64,000 nucleotides of DNA from Alphaproteobacteria bacterium WMHbin7 (GTDB lineage Bacteria; Pseudomonadota; Alphaproteobacteria; Rhodospirillales; WMHbin7), in the NCBI GenBank assembly GCA_002753155.1, contig PDZW01000012.1, positions 29,713-93,712 on the forward strand, read 5' to 3'. Each line of letters begins with the position of its first letter. The first letter of the stretch is position 1. The notes under the pieces were generated by a model that ran no database searches, was not told the origin of the DNA, and saw only the letters and a program-made list of their open reading frames with translations. Shown in pieces: positions 27,863-36,387 of this stretch. The position numbers and the translations under genes are program-made.

Positions 27863-30454
27863 TCAGGCCGTTGCCGCCGCCGCCTTTTTGGGGGTGAGCG
27901 CCGGAGCTGCCGATATCAGCGAAGTGATGACGGCGGCCAGATAGGGCATCGACTGCACGATCAGCACCAAAGTCCACAGACGCGCGTCGCGATCATGGGT
28001 GCCGTAGCTGTACAAAACTGCCGCCGCCGCCGACCATTGCAGAACGGCCAGCCCCAATTCCTCCCAGGCGCCCAACACGCCCTTCCACAAGGCGGCCTTG
28101 TTTTCCATCTTGGGTGTGCGCATGAAGGGAATCGACTTGGTGAAAATGCCGTGCAGGACCGCCCTTGCAATGATGAAGGTAAGCCCCATGCCCGCCACCG
28201 CCGAGCCGATTTGCTGCGAGACCGAGCATTTGACACGCGTCTGATACAAGAACAGATGCGTTGCCAGCTTGTAGAAAAAGACGAACAGGGTGGGAATGGC
28301 GAATTCCGCCAGCGGGAAATCGAAATAGCGGGGCGCCAGGACCAAGCCTAGCGACCAAAGAACGCTGGCCGCTGTGAAAACCAGGAACAGGCCGTCTGCC
28401 ATCCAGGGCAGCCAACCCGCCACGAACTGGAATTTTTGGGCGAAGGAGAGATTGTTGTTGGCCCAGGGCAACAGCGAGCGCCAATGGCCTTTTAGAATCT
28501 GCATGGCGCCATAGGCCCAGCGGTAGCGCTGTTTCTTGTAGCCCATGAAGGTGTCGGGTGTGAGGCCCTTGCCGAAGCAGTGATTGACATAGACTGAGTG
28601 ATAGCCGGTTTCCAGGAATTTGAGCCCCAGCTCGGCATCCTCGCAGATATAGCCCTCGCCCCACTTGCCGCACTTCTCCAGGGCTTCCTTGCGGATGAGC
28701 GTCATGGTGCCATGTTGAATGATGGCGTCATATTCGTTTCGGGCCACCATGCCGATATGGAAGAATCCGGCATACTCCCAATTGATCATTTCCTTGAACG
28801 TGTCGTTTTCCCATTCGCGATGATCCTGGGGGGCCTGCACCCAGGCCACCTTCGGATCGTCGAAATAGGGGGTGAGCGATTTAAGCCAGGTGGAATCGAC
28901 CAGATAGTCGCTGTCGATGACGCCGATCACCTCGGCCTCGGGATCGGTTTGGGAGAGGGCGAAATTCAAAGCGCCCGCCTTGTAGCCCGGCCATTGCGGC
29001 AGGTGAAAAAAGCGCACTTTGCTGCCCAGCTTGGCGCAATATTCCTCAACCGGCTGCCAGACCGCCGGGTCCTTGGTGTTGTTGTCGATGACCAGAATCT
29101 CGAAATCCGGATAATCGAGCTGCATCAGCGAATCGATGGTCATGATCAGCATCTGCGGCGGCTCGTTGTAGCAAGGAAGATGCAGCGACACCTTCGGCAG
29201 CTTTGCCTCTCTGGGGCTTGCCGGATCATGCGGCGCGAAATGGCGCTTGAATTTCTCGGTCCAGGTCAGTTCGGTGAATTCGAAGGTGGAAATCAGAATC
29301 ACGAACAGAAGAGCGATCTGGCCCGGCACCAGCATGGTCCACATCACCTCGGGCCCTGGTGCGAAATCCTTCAGCACCGGAATCGATGCGGCCCACATCA
29401 CCACGGAAGCAGATGCCATGGTCATGGCGGCAAAGAACAGGCGCCCGCCCAGTTTGATCTGGCTTCGGCGCCACAAAAACCAGACCAGGGGCAAAAAGCC
29501 CATGGCGGTAGCACCTGCGGCCAGCATCGGCCATTCCTTGATTTCGACCACGGGGCCTTCCATGGGGAATTTTTGGCGCCGGTCGGCGTCGAACAAGCCC
29601 CAATGGGCGCCCACCGACCATTCGATTTCGTTCTTCCAGGGCTGGTCGAAGGCCTCGATGATATTGTAGTCGATATTGGTTTCCGTGGCCGTCTTCAGGA
29701 ACTTGCGCAGGAACAGGGCCTGGCTGACCAGCGACGGTTCGGCGCCGCCCCGCATCTTGCCCGAGCTGGGCCAACCCACTTCGGTGATCACCACATGCTT
29801 GCCGGGGAAGGTGGACTTGATCTCCTCATAGCGTTTCAGAAGATAGTCGTTGGCCTCCTCGACCGGAACGCCTTCCCAATAGGGCAGAATGTGGATTGAG
29901 ATGTAGTCCACCTCTTTGGCCAGCTCGGGGTATTTCAGCCAGACATACCAGGGCTCGGCAGTGCTGACCGGCACGCGCACGCGCTCTTTCACTCTGCGGA
30001 TATAGCGCACAAGCTGGGGAAGCGTGACGTCGCCCCGATGCAAGGCCTCGTTGCCCACGATCACCCGCTCGACATTCTTGTAATTGCGGATCTGGCTCAT
30101 CAGACTGCGGATTTCCGCTTCGTTGCGCCCCAGCCGGGTATCGATCCAGGCTCCGGCCAGCACGCGCAACCCATAACGCGCCGCCAGTTCCGGCACCTGC
30201 TCCAACCCGTCCAGCGCCGTATAGGTTCGCACCATGGCGACCTTGCCCGCCAGCAGCTTGAGATCCTTGTCGACGTCCGACAGCGAGGGATAGCGACCCT
30301 GCTGGGGGTTGTCGTCCTTCTGGAAGGGGCTGAAGGAAACGCCTCGGATCTGGCCTTGCCAGTCCACCCCGGTATGGGGGCGGTTAAGCCAGGCCCAGGC
30401 GGCCAGATTGACGATGACGATCAGGGTAAGGACGATAACGCCGGAAAACCGCAT
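27863..30454 (-). CDS. Membrane beta-glucan synthase (GH17-like + GT2, NdvB-type beta-1,3)
   Basis: An 863-aa inner-membrane protein. After an N-terminal anchor, residues about 40-310 form a GH17-like (beta-1,3-glucanosyl) domain with VIVGNEALHRGDV and VVITEVGWPSSG holding the catalytic Glu pair. Then come membrane helices, and a GT2 cellulose-synthase-like domain (about 430-680) with DNN, DSD, CEDAELG and the QRYRW motif, followed by four or five helices. This combination resembles the Bradyrhizobium cyclic beta-1,3-1,6-glucan enzyme. It may make osmoregulated or surface glucan. The start ATG at 30454 is favoured over TTG at 30472. Confidence 0.9.
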   Translation of the reverse strand: MRFSGVIVLTLIVIVNLAAWAWLNRPHTGVDWQGQIRGVSFSPFQKDDNPQQGRYPSLSDVDKDLKLLAGKVAMVRTYTALDGLEQVPELAARYGLRVLAGAWIDTRLGRNEAEIRSLMSQIRNYKNVERVIVGNEALHRGDVTLPQLVRYIRRVKERVRVPVSTAEPWYVWLKYPELAKEVDYISIHILPYWEGVPVEEANDYLLKRYEEIKSTFPGKHVVITEVGWPSSGKMRGGAEPSLVSQALFLRKFLKTATETNIDYNIIEAFDQPWKNEIEWSVGAHWGLFDADRRQKFPMEGPVVEIKEWPMLAAGATAMGFLPLVWFLWRRSQIKLGGRLFFAAMTMASASVVMWAASIPVLKDFAPGPEVMWTMLVPGQIALLFVILISTFEFTELTWTEKFKRHFAPHDPASPREAKLPKVSLHLPCYNEPPQMLIMTIDSLMQLDYPDFEILVIDNNTKDPAVWQPVEEYCAKLGSKVRFFHLPQWPGYKAGALNFALSQTDPEAEVIGVIDSDYLVDSTWLKSLTPYFDDPKVAWVQAPQDHREWENDTFKEMINWEYAGFFHIGMVARNEYDAIIQHGTMTLIRKEALEKCGKWGEGYICEDAELGLKFLETGYHSVYVNHCFGKGLTPDTFMGYKKQRYRWAYGAMQILKGHWRSLLPWANNNLSFAQKFQFVAGWLPWMADGLFLVFTAASVLWSLGLVLAPRYFDFPLAEFAIPTLFVFFYKLATHLFLYQTRVKCSVSQQIGSAVAGMGLTFIIARAVLHGIFTKSIPFMRTPKMENKAALWKGVLGAWEELGLAVLQWSAAAAVLYSYGTHDRDARLWTLVLIVQSMPYLAAVITSLISAAPALTPKKAAAATA

Positions 30455-30472
30455 GGTTGAAAAAGGCCCCAA

Positions 30473-30660
30473 AGAAGTGGAAACAGGGCCTTGCGGCCCC
30501 TGTCTGGCCAGGGAATTACACCTTGTTCAAGGCGGAACTATGGCAAACTGCTAGGAACATTAGCAAAATCTTCTGGTCTGTGCCAGCCCGAGCGGGGGGC
30601 CATATCTTCCAGGCCGGGGCTTGCAGCCACAAAGAAATGTGATAGGTTGCCGCCCTCCAA
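30473..30660. other. Intergenic between glucan synthase and tRNA-Ser
   Basis: Probably holds the promoter regions of the glucan synthase (minus) and the tRNA (plus). AGGGCCTTGCGGCCCCT forms a short hairpin near 30487. No gene is seen. Confidence 0.4.
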
Positions 30661-30750
30661 GGAGGGGTGGCCGAGCGGTTGAAGGCGCACGCCTGGAAAG
30701 TGTGTGTACGGGAAACCGTACCGAGGGTTCGAATCCCTCTCCCTCCGCCA
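30661..30750 (+). tRNA. tRNA-Ser (GGA)
   Basis: Complete cloverleaf of a class II tRNA. The acceptor GGAGGGG pairs with TCCCTCC, the discriminator is G and the CCA is encoded. The anticodon loop CTGGAAA within CACGC/GTGTG gives anticodon GGA (codons UCC/UCU). A variable arm (TACGGGAAACCGTA) and T-arm (GAGGGTTCGAATCCCTC) are present. Confidence 0.96.
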
Positions 30751-30782
30751 TTAAATATGCCCCCATTCGGGGGCTTATTTAA
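30751..30782 (+). terminator. Intrinsic terminator after tRNA-Ser
   Basis: TTAAATATGCCCCC-ATTC-GGGGGCTTATTTAA is a 14-bp stem with one mismatch, and it begins directly after the encoded CCA. The U-rich end of the stem gives it bidirectional character. Confidence 0.8.
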
Positions 30783-30875
30783 TGGCGCGCGGGAGAGCGG
30801 TGAACGAAGCCTTGTTCGACCCCGAGCGCGCGATTTGACTCGCGCGAGGGGCGGGGAGGGGCAAAGCCCCGACCC

Positions 30876-30894
30876 AATCCCTCTCGCTGCGCCA
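30876..30894 (+). repeat. Partial copy of the tRNA-Ser 3' end (att-like)
   Basis: AATCCCTCTCGCTGCGCCA matches the tRNA-Ser end AATCCCTCTCCCTCCGCCA (30732-30750) at 17 of 19 positions. Such displaced tRNA 3' ends are typical of integrase attachment sites, but no integrase gene is in view and only 126 bp lie between the copies. Confidence 0.5.
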
Positions 30895-31048
30895 ATATCT
30901 TCACGAAATCAATTTTCTGTCTTGGGATGAGTTCCTGAAGGCCAGGCTTTCCGCGCCTTTCCGCTGTCAAAGTTGTTGTCCTTGCGGGCCGACGGAGAGT
31001 GATTTTGCTTTCAGCTTTCTTTCTCTCCGCAGCGATTGTTGCTTCGTT

Positions 31049-31555
31049 TTATCCTGTGCTTTCGGATAGGGATTGGAAACTATCTAAAGCATTGCGCCAT
31101 TCTTCAATTATTGGAATCAGGTTTGAAAAGAATAAGGATTGCGTCAATGCAAACAGCTTATTGGCGCAAGGGTGATTGCTTAAATCATCGTTGCCAAAGA
31201 AGGTATTAATGGTCTTTTCCGCGTTCTTGCCTAGCTCTTGGTCAATAGGCCATTCTTCTGAATGTTTCGCAAAGTTAGCTCCAGCGTTCAGAACTGCCAT
31301 CAATCCATTCGGACAAGCATCGAGAGCTTTGCGCTTATCAGGCATGACTTGCGGGTATGTAGAATGAAAATAACGCTGAATCGCAATAAAGCCAAAACCA
31401 GCATAATATTCAATTGTGTCAAGCACGCATTCGTTTTTTGTTAGCTTGAACTTATTGTCGCCCTCAGCGATCTTCGTATCAATCAATTCCAGAAAATCTT
31501 TCAGCAGATTAAAATCGAAATCTGCGTAATCATCGTTACACTTAAGGTAAACCAT
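31049..31555 (-). CDS. AT-rich orphan hypothetical protein
   Basis: A 168-aa soluble protein, rich in Asn, Phe, Lys and Glu, without a domain I recognise. Base composition is clearly lower in GC than its neighbours and codon use is different, so it was probably acquired by transfer. The sequence is helical (LNAGANFAKHSEEWPIDQEL resembles a MAE_28990/HEPN-like or RiboL-PSP-like helix, but this is weak). It lies just behind the tRNA-Ser and its partial repeat. The ATG at 31555 has no strong ribosome-binding site beyond aggagac. Confidence 0.65.
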   Translation of the reverse strand: MVYLKCNDDYADFDFNLLKDFLELIDTKIAEGDNKFKLTKNECVLDTIEYYAGFGFIAIQRYFHSTYPQVMPDKRKALDACPNGLMAVLNAGANFAKHSEEWPIDQELGKNAEKTINTFFGNDDLSNHPCANKLFALTQSLFFSNLIPIIEEWRNALDSFQSLSESTG

Positions 31556-31578
31556 AATGTCTCCTCATCTCTCTCCTA

Positions 31579-31611
31579 AAAACAGGGAAAATTCGGAAAA
31601 CAGGGAAAATT
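31579..31611. repeat. Short direct repeat
   Basis: AAAACAGGGAAAATT occurs twice (31579-31593 and 31597-31611), 18 bp apart. It sits in an AT-rich gap between the orphan gene and the TacAT-like pair, possibly a scar of a small mobile element. Confidence 0.6.
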
Positions 31612-31655
31612 GAGGTCAGAGTCATTTTAGAATTCTCGTTCCCCCTCATCTTCCC

Positions 31656-32180
31656 TCACTCCCCCACCAGCACCCGAACCGTCTCAATCGGCATCAACAT
31701 GACGCGCTCGCCAAGGGGGGAGCGAACAAAACCATAGCGCTCGTAGAAGCCGACGGCTGCTTCGTCGATGGCGTGGGCGATGACGCCGCGCAATCCGGCG
31801 ATTTTTGAAACTTTCAGGGCGCGGCCCAAGGCCTCTATCAGCAGCGCCGAACCGACCCCCTTGCCGCGCCAGGCGGCATCGACGGCAAGGCGGCCGACAA
31901 GAAGAAAAGGAACCTCGTCGGGGCTTCCCCGCCGCAGCTTCGCCGTGGGAAGGATTCTCCTTTCGGCCTGCGCCGTCGACAGGGAGAAATACCCCACAAC
32001 TAGGTCCGGATCGGTTTGCGGGCAGACGACGTAGGTTCGCGCGGTTAGCCCTTCGCTAGCGCGCGCCTGTTCGCGCAGCCAATCGTCGAGCGAGGCGTGA
32101 ACGCCATTGGCGAAGCGGGAGAGATCGTGCCGGGGGTCAAGCGGTGTTGGCGCCAACAACGCTGGCGTCATGCTTCCCAT
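31656..32180 (-). CDS. GNAT-family toxin (TacT/AtaT-like)
   Basis: A 174-aa acetyltransferase. LLVGRLAVDAAWRGKGVGSALL is the acetyl-CoA pyrophosphate-binding motif (R/Q-x-x-G-x-G/A), and IAHAIDEAAVGFYERYGF supplies the catalytic Tyr typical of TacT toxins, which acetylate aminoacyl-tRNA and stop translation. It overlaps the DUF1778 antitoxin gene. Two ATG starts are possible, 32180 or 32171; the latter overlaps the antitoxin stop as ATGA. Confidence 0.87.
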   Translation of the reverse strand: MGSMTPALLAPTPLDPRHDLSRFANGVHASLDDWLREQARASEGLTARTYVVCPQTDPDLVVGYFSLSTAQAERRILPTAKLRRGSPDEVPFLLVGRLAVDAAWRGKGVGSALLIEALGRALKVSKIAGLRGVIAHAIDEAAVGFYERYGFVRSPLGERVMLMPIETVRVLVGE

Positions 32181-32449
32181 GGAGCCTTACGACGAAAGCG
32201 GGTCACGACCTCGGGCGAAGGCGGCGGAGGATTATCGAGGAGATCGAGAAGTCGGCCAAACTCCTTCTTGTCGAGACGGAAGAGACGCTGGTCGAGAAGG
32301 GTCTCTTCGGCCTGTTGGCGAGCGCTTTCCAGCATGAACTCGGACAGCTTCTGTCCCCGCAAGGCGGCGGCGCGAACGAACAGCGCCTTGGTGTCAGCCG
32401 AAGCGCGGATTTGAATGACATCGTCCTTGGTGCGGGCGGTTGCTGGCAT
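32168..32449 (-). CDS. DUF1778 ribbon-helix-helix antitoxin (TacA-like)
   Basis: A 93-aa antitoxin. The N-terminal segment DVIQIRASADTKALFVRAAALRGQKLSEFMLESARQQAEE is a classic DUF1778 ribbon-helix-helix, and the C-terminal tail (LDKKEFGRLLDLLDNPPPP) neutralises the GNAT toxin. The ATG at 32449 is preceded by CAGGAGGCTTTC and preferred to the track start at 32485. It probably represses the promoter at 32477-32504. Confidence 0.9.
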   Translation of the reverse strand: MPATARTKDDVIQIRASADTKALFVRAAALRGQKLSEFMLESARQQAEETLLDQRLFRLDKKEFGRLLDLLDNPPPPSPEVVTRFRRKAPWEA

Positions 32450-32476
32450 GAAAGCCTCCTGAACAGGACCGAACCA

Positions 32477-32504
32477 GCCTAGCAAATGTAGCTACGTTGT
32501 CAAT
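32477..32504 (-). promoter_or_regulatory. Predicted promoter/operator of the TacAT-like pair
   Basis: TTGACA, 16-bp spacer, TAGGCT on the minus strand. The spacer holds the palindrome GTAGCTAC (32488-32495), a likely operator for the ribbon-helix-helix antitoxin. Confidence 0.5.
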
Positions 32505-32665
32505 ACACCTCTCGCCAGGCAGGCGGCGCCCTTCTCGGGGCGGACGGTGACGTCAATAATGCGCTGTATTTCAATGAGAAACAAAGAAGGTTCATCCGCA
32601 GCCGCCTTTCTCTCCCCTGCGACATTCTCAGCGGGCTGCAGAATCTGACGGAAAATCGGGGGGCG

Positions 32666-34603
32666 TCAGCGATTCTCCTCTGCCAGAAGGCGCGCCAGGA
32701 TTTCGGCCAGTTCAACCGGATCGAGCGGCTTGTCGATGCAGGCATCCGCCAGTCCCGGCTCCATCTCGGGAAAGGGATAGCCCGACATCAGAACGGTTTT
32801 GAGTCCGGGTTGAGATTCCTTGAGGTGGCGGATGACCTCGGGTCCGTTCATGTCGGGCATCGCCACATCGCACAGGGCCAGATTGGGCCGGTTTTCAGCG
32901 GCAAGACGCAGGGCCTCGGTGCCGCCCGGAGCGGCCAGCACCCGATAGCCCAGGTCGAACAGAAGATGCTTGAGATAATCCAGAACCGCCGGATCGTCTT
33001 CGGCGACCAGGATGGTGGCCTCGGTGGCCAGCACGGGCAAATCGCCAGGTTCGGAATGGCGGTGTCTTAAGGGCTTGGTCGTGATGGGCAAAAAGATCGA
33101 AAAAGTCGATCCCTGGCCCAAGGTGCTTTCCAGATGAACCGTTCCACCCGCTCCCGTGGCAAAGCCATAGACCATGGCCAGCCCCAGTCCGGTTCCCTCG
33201 CCTGCCTGCTTGGTTGTGAAAAAGGGTTCGAAAATGCGCTTCTTCAATTCGTCGTCGATGCCGGTTCCGGTATCCGTTACACGAATGGCGACGTATCTGC
33301 CGGGAGTGACGGAAAGAAGCTGCGCTTCGGGCTCGCTTAGGCTGACTGGTTCGGTGCGGATCGAAATGGCGCCAATGCTTGATGTGGCGTCCCTGGCATT
33401 GATGACCAGATTGACCACGGCCTGGGCAAGCTGGCTGGGATTGATCGACGACAGCAGGCCTTCGTCATGCGGGGCGATGCTCAAGGTGACGCGTTCGCCC
33501 AAAAGCGGCCTTAGGAAGGATTCGAGATCCCAAACGGCTTGGCCCACATCGACCACGCGCGTCTCGGTGGGCTGGTTTCGGCTGAAGGAAAGAAGCTGGC
33601 CGGTCAGATCGGTTGCCCGCTCTGCCGCCTTGCCGATCTCGACGAAACAAAGTTCGGCGCGCGCCGCGTTCGAAGGATCGCGCCGCCCCATTTCGGCAAA
33701 GCCGCCCACAGCGGTCAGCACGTTGTTGAATTCATGGGCGAGGCCGCTGGCCAATTGTCCCAAGGCCTCCATCTTGTGCGACTGGCGCAGATGCTCTTCC
33801 TGGCGCTTGATTTCGGTGATGTCGGTCAGCAGCTTGACCACGCCGCCCGAGGGGGTCGCCCGCTCGCTGATAACGTACCAGCGGTCGCTGGTCAGGCGGC
33901 AGACAACGGGATCGGTATGGCCGAGATGCCTTGCGATCCTTTCGCGCACCCATTCGTCCATATGCTCGGTGTCATCGACGAACTGACCTCGCGTTGCCGC
34001 CTTGCGCAGAATGTCGATAAAATTGGCGCCGGGAACCAGCAAATCGGCGATCAGGGGATAGGCCTGGCGATAGGTGGCGTTGCAGAGGACAAGGCGCATG
34101 TCGCGGTCGAACAACACGAAGCCTTCAGAAATGCTTTCGATGGCCTCGCGGCTCAATCTTTCAAGAATTTCCGCCGCCGCCCAGGCGTCAGCCTGGGCCT
34201 TGCGGCTTTCTTGCAACTGCCGCTCCTGATCGGCCAGCCGGGCCGAGGCGTGGTTGATGGCGGTCTGAAGACGCAGAATTTCGACGGGCGCTTCTGGCCG
34301 GTAGCCCAGGAACTGGCCGCGCCGTTCGGCTAGATCCTCGGTAAAGCGCGTCGCTTCGGCCAGAGCCGCCAGGGGGCGGCGCATGACCAGGGACACGGCC
34401 CCTATCATGGACAGAATGCCCAGCAGCACCAGGACCAGATCAGTCAGGCCGTGCTTCAGGCGTTCGCGGAAACGAAAGCCATCGCTGAAGTCGATAAACT
34501 CGTTGCCGATGATCAGGACGGCAAGCAGCAGGAAAATGCACCCCACGGCCAGAACTAGGCGCATTCCCAGTCTTTGGGGAAAAAACTGTCTCATCAGGGT
34601 CAT
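32666..34603 (-). CDS. Hybrid sensor histidine kinase with C-terminal receiver
   Basis: A 645-aa membrane protein. Two transmembrane segments near the N terminus (LVLAVGCIFLLLAVLIIG; LVLVLLGILSMIGAVSLVM) enclose only a short loop. A PAS domain follows (about 155-270; IESISEGFVLFDRDMRLVLCN), then HisKA (MEALGQLASGLAHEFNNVLTAVGG, H-box), HATPase (VVNLVINARDA, GTGIDDELKKRIFEPFFTTK, GEGTGLGLAMVYG) and a receiver domain (ILVAEDDPAVLDYL; LALCDVAMPDMNG). No output domain or partner regulator is adjacent. The ATG at 34603 follows GGGGGAGAGG; the track start at 34723 has no such site. Confidence 0.92.
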   Translation of the reverse strand: MTLMRQFFPQRLGMRLVLAVGCIFLLLAVLIIGNEFIDFSDGFRFRERLKHGLTDLVLVLLGILSMIGAVSLVMRRPLAALAEATRFTEDLAERRGQFLGYRPEAPVEILRLQTAINHASARLADQERQLQESRKAQADAWAAAEILERLSREAIESISEGFVLFDRDMRLVLCNATYRQAYPLIADLLVPGANFIDILRKAATRGQFVDDTEHMDEWVRERIARHLGHTDPVVCRLTSDRWYVISERATPSGGVVKLLTDITEIKRQEEHLRQSHKMEALGQLASGLAHEFNNVLTAVGGFAEMGRRDPSNAARAELCFVEIGKAAERATDLTGQLLSFSRNQPTETRVVDVGQAVWDLESFLRPLLGERVTLSIAPHDEGLLSSINPSQLAQAVVNLVINARDATSSIGAISIRTEPVSLSEPEAQLLSVTPGRYVAIRVTDTGTGIDDELKKRIFEPFFTTKQAGEGTGLGLAMVYGFATGAGGTVHLESTLGQGSTFSIFLPITTKPLRHRHSEPGDLPVLATEATILVAEDDPAVLDYLKHLLFDLGYRVLAAPGGTEALRLAAENRPNLALCDVAMPDMNGPEVIRHLKESQPGLKTVLMSGYPFPEMEPGLADACIDKPLDPVELAEILARLLAEENR

Positions 34604-34713
34604 CTTGAAACCTCTCCCCCGGCAGGCCAATCCTGCGCCGGGAACATGATTGCGGCTTTGGGGGGCAGGATCAAGAGTGGTGACGAAAGCGCTTCTGAGG
34701 TATAACCGGCGCG

Positions 34714-36387
34714 ATGGGTACAAACGAAACCTTACCAGATTCCCTGCTCGACCTTTTGGCGGATGCCGTGGTGGTGGCGGATGCCGATGGGCGCATTCTA
34801 AAGGTCAACCGTGCCTTCGAGAAGGCGACCGGCATGACCTTGAGCCTGGTTGAAGGAAGGAATTTCAAGGAATTATGGACCGAGCCCTTGGCCCTGGCCG
34901 AGGGGTTGACCCTGGGCGGCCATCCGCAAAGCGGCGAAGCCCGTCTGGAAAGGCCCGGCGGCGAGATCAAGCATTTTTCGGTCAATCTGACCCTTCAGGA
35001 GGGCGAGACTGAGCCGCGCCTGCTGGCTGTGCTGCACGATCTTGAGGATACGGAAGGGTCGGCATCCAAAGTTGGGCTCGATGCCTTGACCGGCCTGCCC
35101 AACCGCCATCTGTTTCACGACCGGGCCGAGCAGAATCTGCTCAATGCGCGCCGGGCGGCTAAGTCGGTTGCCATGCTGCTGGTGGGGCTTGACCGCTTCT
35201 CGGTTCTCAACGACGCCTTCGGCCATCCCGGCGGCGATTTGTTGCTGAAGGAAGTGTCCGAGCGGTTGAAAAAGTGCGTACGCGGCTCCGATACGGCGGC
35301 TCGCCTCACTTCCGACATGTTCGGTCTGGTTCTGCCCATCGCTGCGGTTGACGACAGCGTCATCGTGGCCGAGAAGGTGCTGAAAAGCCTGCGCGAGCCT
35401 TTTCACATCGGTGATCGCGAAGTCGTGCTGACCGCCAGTATCGGCATCAGCATTCATCCCACCGATGCCGATACCGCCGACCATCTGATGAAGAACGCCG
35501 ACAGTGCCATGCATCATGCCAAGGCCAAGGGGCGCGACCAATATCAGTTCTATGCGGGCGAGATGAACGAGAAGGCCCGTAAGCGCCTCGATCTCGAGCA
35601 AAGGCTGCGCCGCGCCCTGGTGGCGGGTGAATTCGTTTTGTACTATCAGCCGAAGATTCGCGTCGATGCTGACAGCCTGACCGGCATGGAAGCCCTGATC
35701 CGCTGGATCGAGCCCGGACGCGGCATGATTTCTCCCGCCGATTTCATTCCGGTGGCCGAGGAGTCGGGGCTGATTGGCCCCATCGGCCATTGGGTGCTGG
35801 CTGAGGCCTGTCGTCAGAACAAGGCCTGGCAGGACATGGGGCTGAAGCCGCTTCGCGTTTCGGTCAATGTCTCGGCGCATCAGTTTCGCGATCAGAATCT
35901 GATCGACAAGGTAAAGCAGGTGCTGCGCGACACCGGAATCGATCCCTGCTGGCTTGAACTTGAACTGACCGAAAGCATGCTGGTCGGTGATATCGAGCAG
36001 GTGGTCAGCAGAATGCGCGATCTGCGCGATCTTGGCCTTCATCTGTCGATCGACGATTTCGGAACCGGCTATTCCAGCCTAAGCTATCTGGCGCGTTTTC
36101 CCATCACCACCTTGAAGATCGATCGGGCCTTCGTGCGCGACGTTGAAACCAATCCCTTTACGGCGGAAATCGCCCGGGCCATCATCGGGCTCTCGCGCGG
36201 GCTCAATCTAGAAGTGGTGGCCGAAGGGGCCGAACTGGTCGAGCAGGTCGATTTCCTGCGCGAGAACGGTTGCGATATGGTGCAGGGCTTTTATTTCAGC
36301 AAGCCCCTGCCGCCCGCAGAGTTCGAAGCACGCCTGCGCGAGACGACCGAGAAGGAAGCGGCGCTAAAAGTGCAGGCGTTTGGATAG
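34714..36387 (+). CDS. PAS-GGDEF-EAL protein, probable c-di-GMP phosphodiesterase
   Basis: A 557-aa cytoplasmic protein. PAS (about 10-110; LADAVVVADADGRILKVNRAFE), GGDEF domain (about 125-285), EAL domain (about 300-545). The GGDEF active-site loop is replaced (ARLTSDMFGLVLP), so cyclase activity is not expected. The EAL domain keeps GMEALIRWIEPGRG, the ELTESM motif and DDFGTGYSSLSYL, so hydrolysis of c-di-GMP to pGpG is likely. Its 3' end overlaps the convergent amidohydrolase gene by 24 bp. Confidence 0.9.
   Translation: MGTNETLPDSLLDLLADAVVVADADGRILKVNRAFEKATGMTLSLVEGRNFKELWTEPLALAEGLTLGGHPQSGEARLERPGGEIKHFSVNLTLQEGETEPRLLAVLHDLEDTEGSASKVGLDALTGLPNRHLFHDRAEQNLLNARRAAKSVAMLLVGLDRFSVLNDAFGHPGGDLLLKEVSERLKKCVRGSDTAARLTSDMFGLVLPIAAVDDSVIVAEKVLKSLREPFHIGDREVVLTASIGISIHPTDADTADHLMKNADSAMHHAKAKGRDQYQFYAGEMNEKARKRLDLEQRLRRALVAGEFVLYYQPKIRVDADSLTGMEALIRWIEPGRGMISPADFIPVAEESGLIGPIGHWVLAEACRQNKAWQDMGLKPLRVSVNVSAHQFRDQNLIDKVKQVLRDTGIDPCWLELELTESMLVGDIEQVVSRMRDLRDLGLHLSIDDFGTGYSSLSYLARFPITTLKIDRAFVRDVETNPFTAEIARAIIGLSRGLNLEVVAEGAELVEQVDFLRENGCDMVQGFYFSKPLPPAEFEARLRETTEKEAALKVQAFG

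Noticed and set aside
30667-30930. 87-aa plus-strand ORF
   Set aside because: Runs through the tRNA-Ser gene and its terminator.
32500-32745. 81-aa minus-strand ORF
   Set aside because: Overlaps the histidine kinase end in another frame; biased composition.
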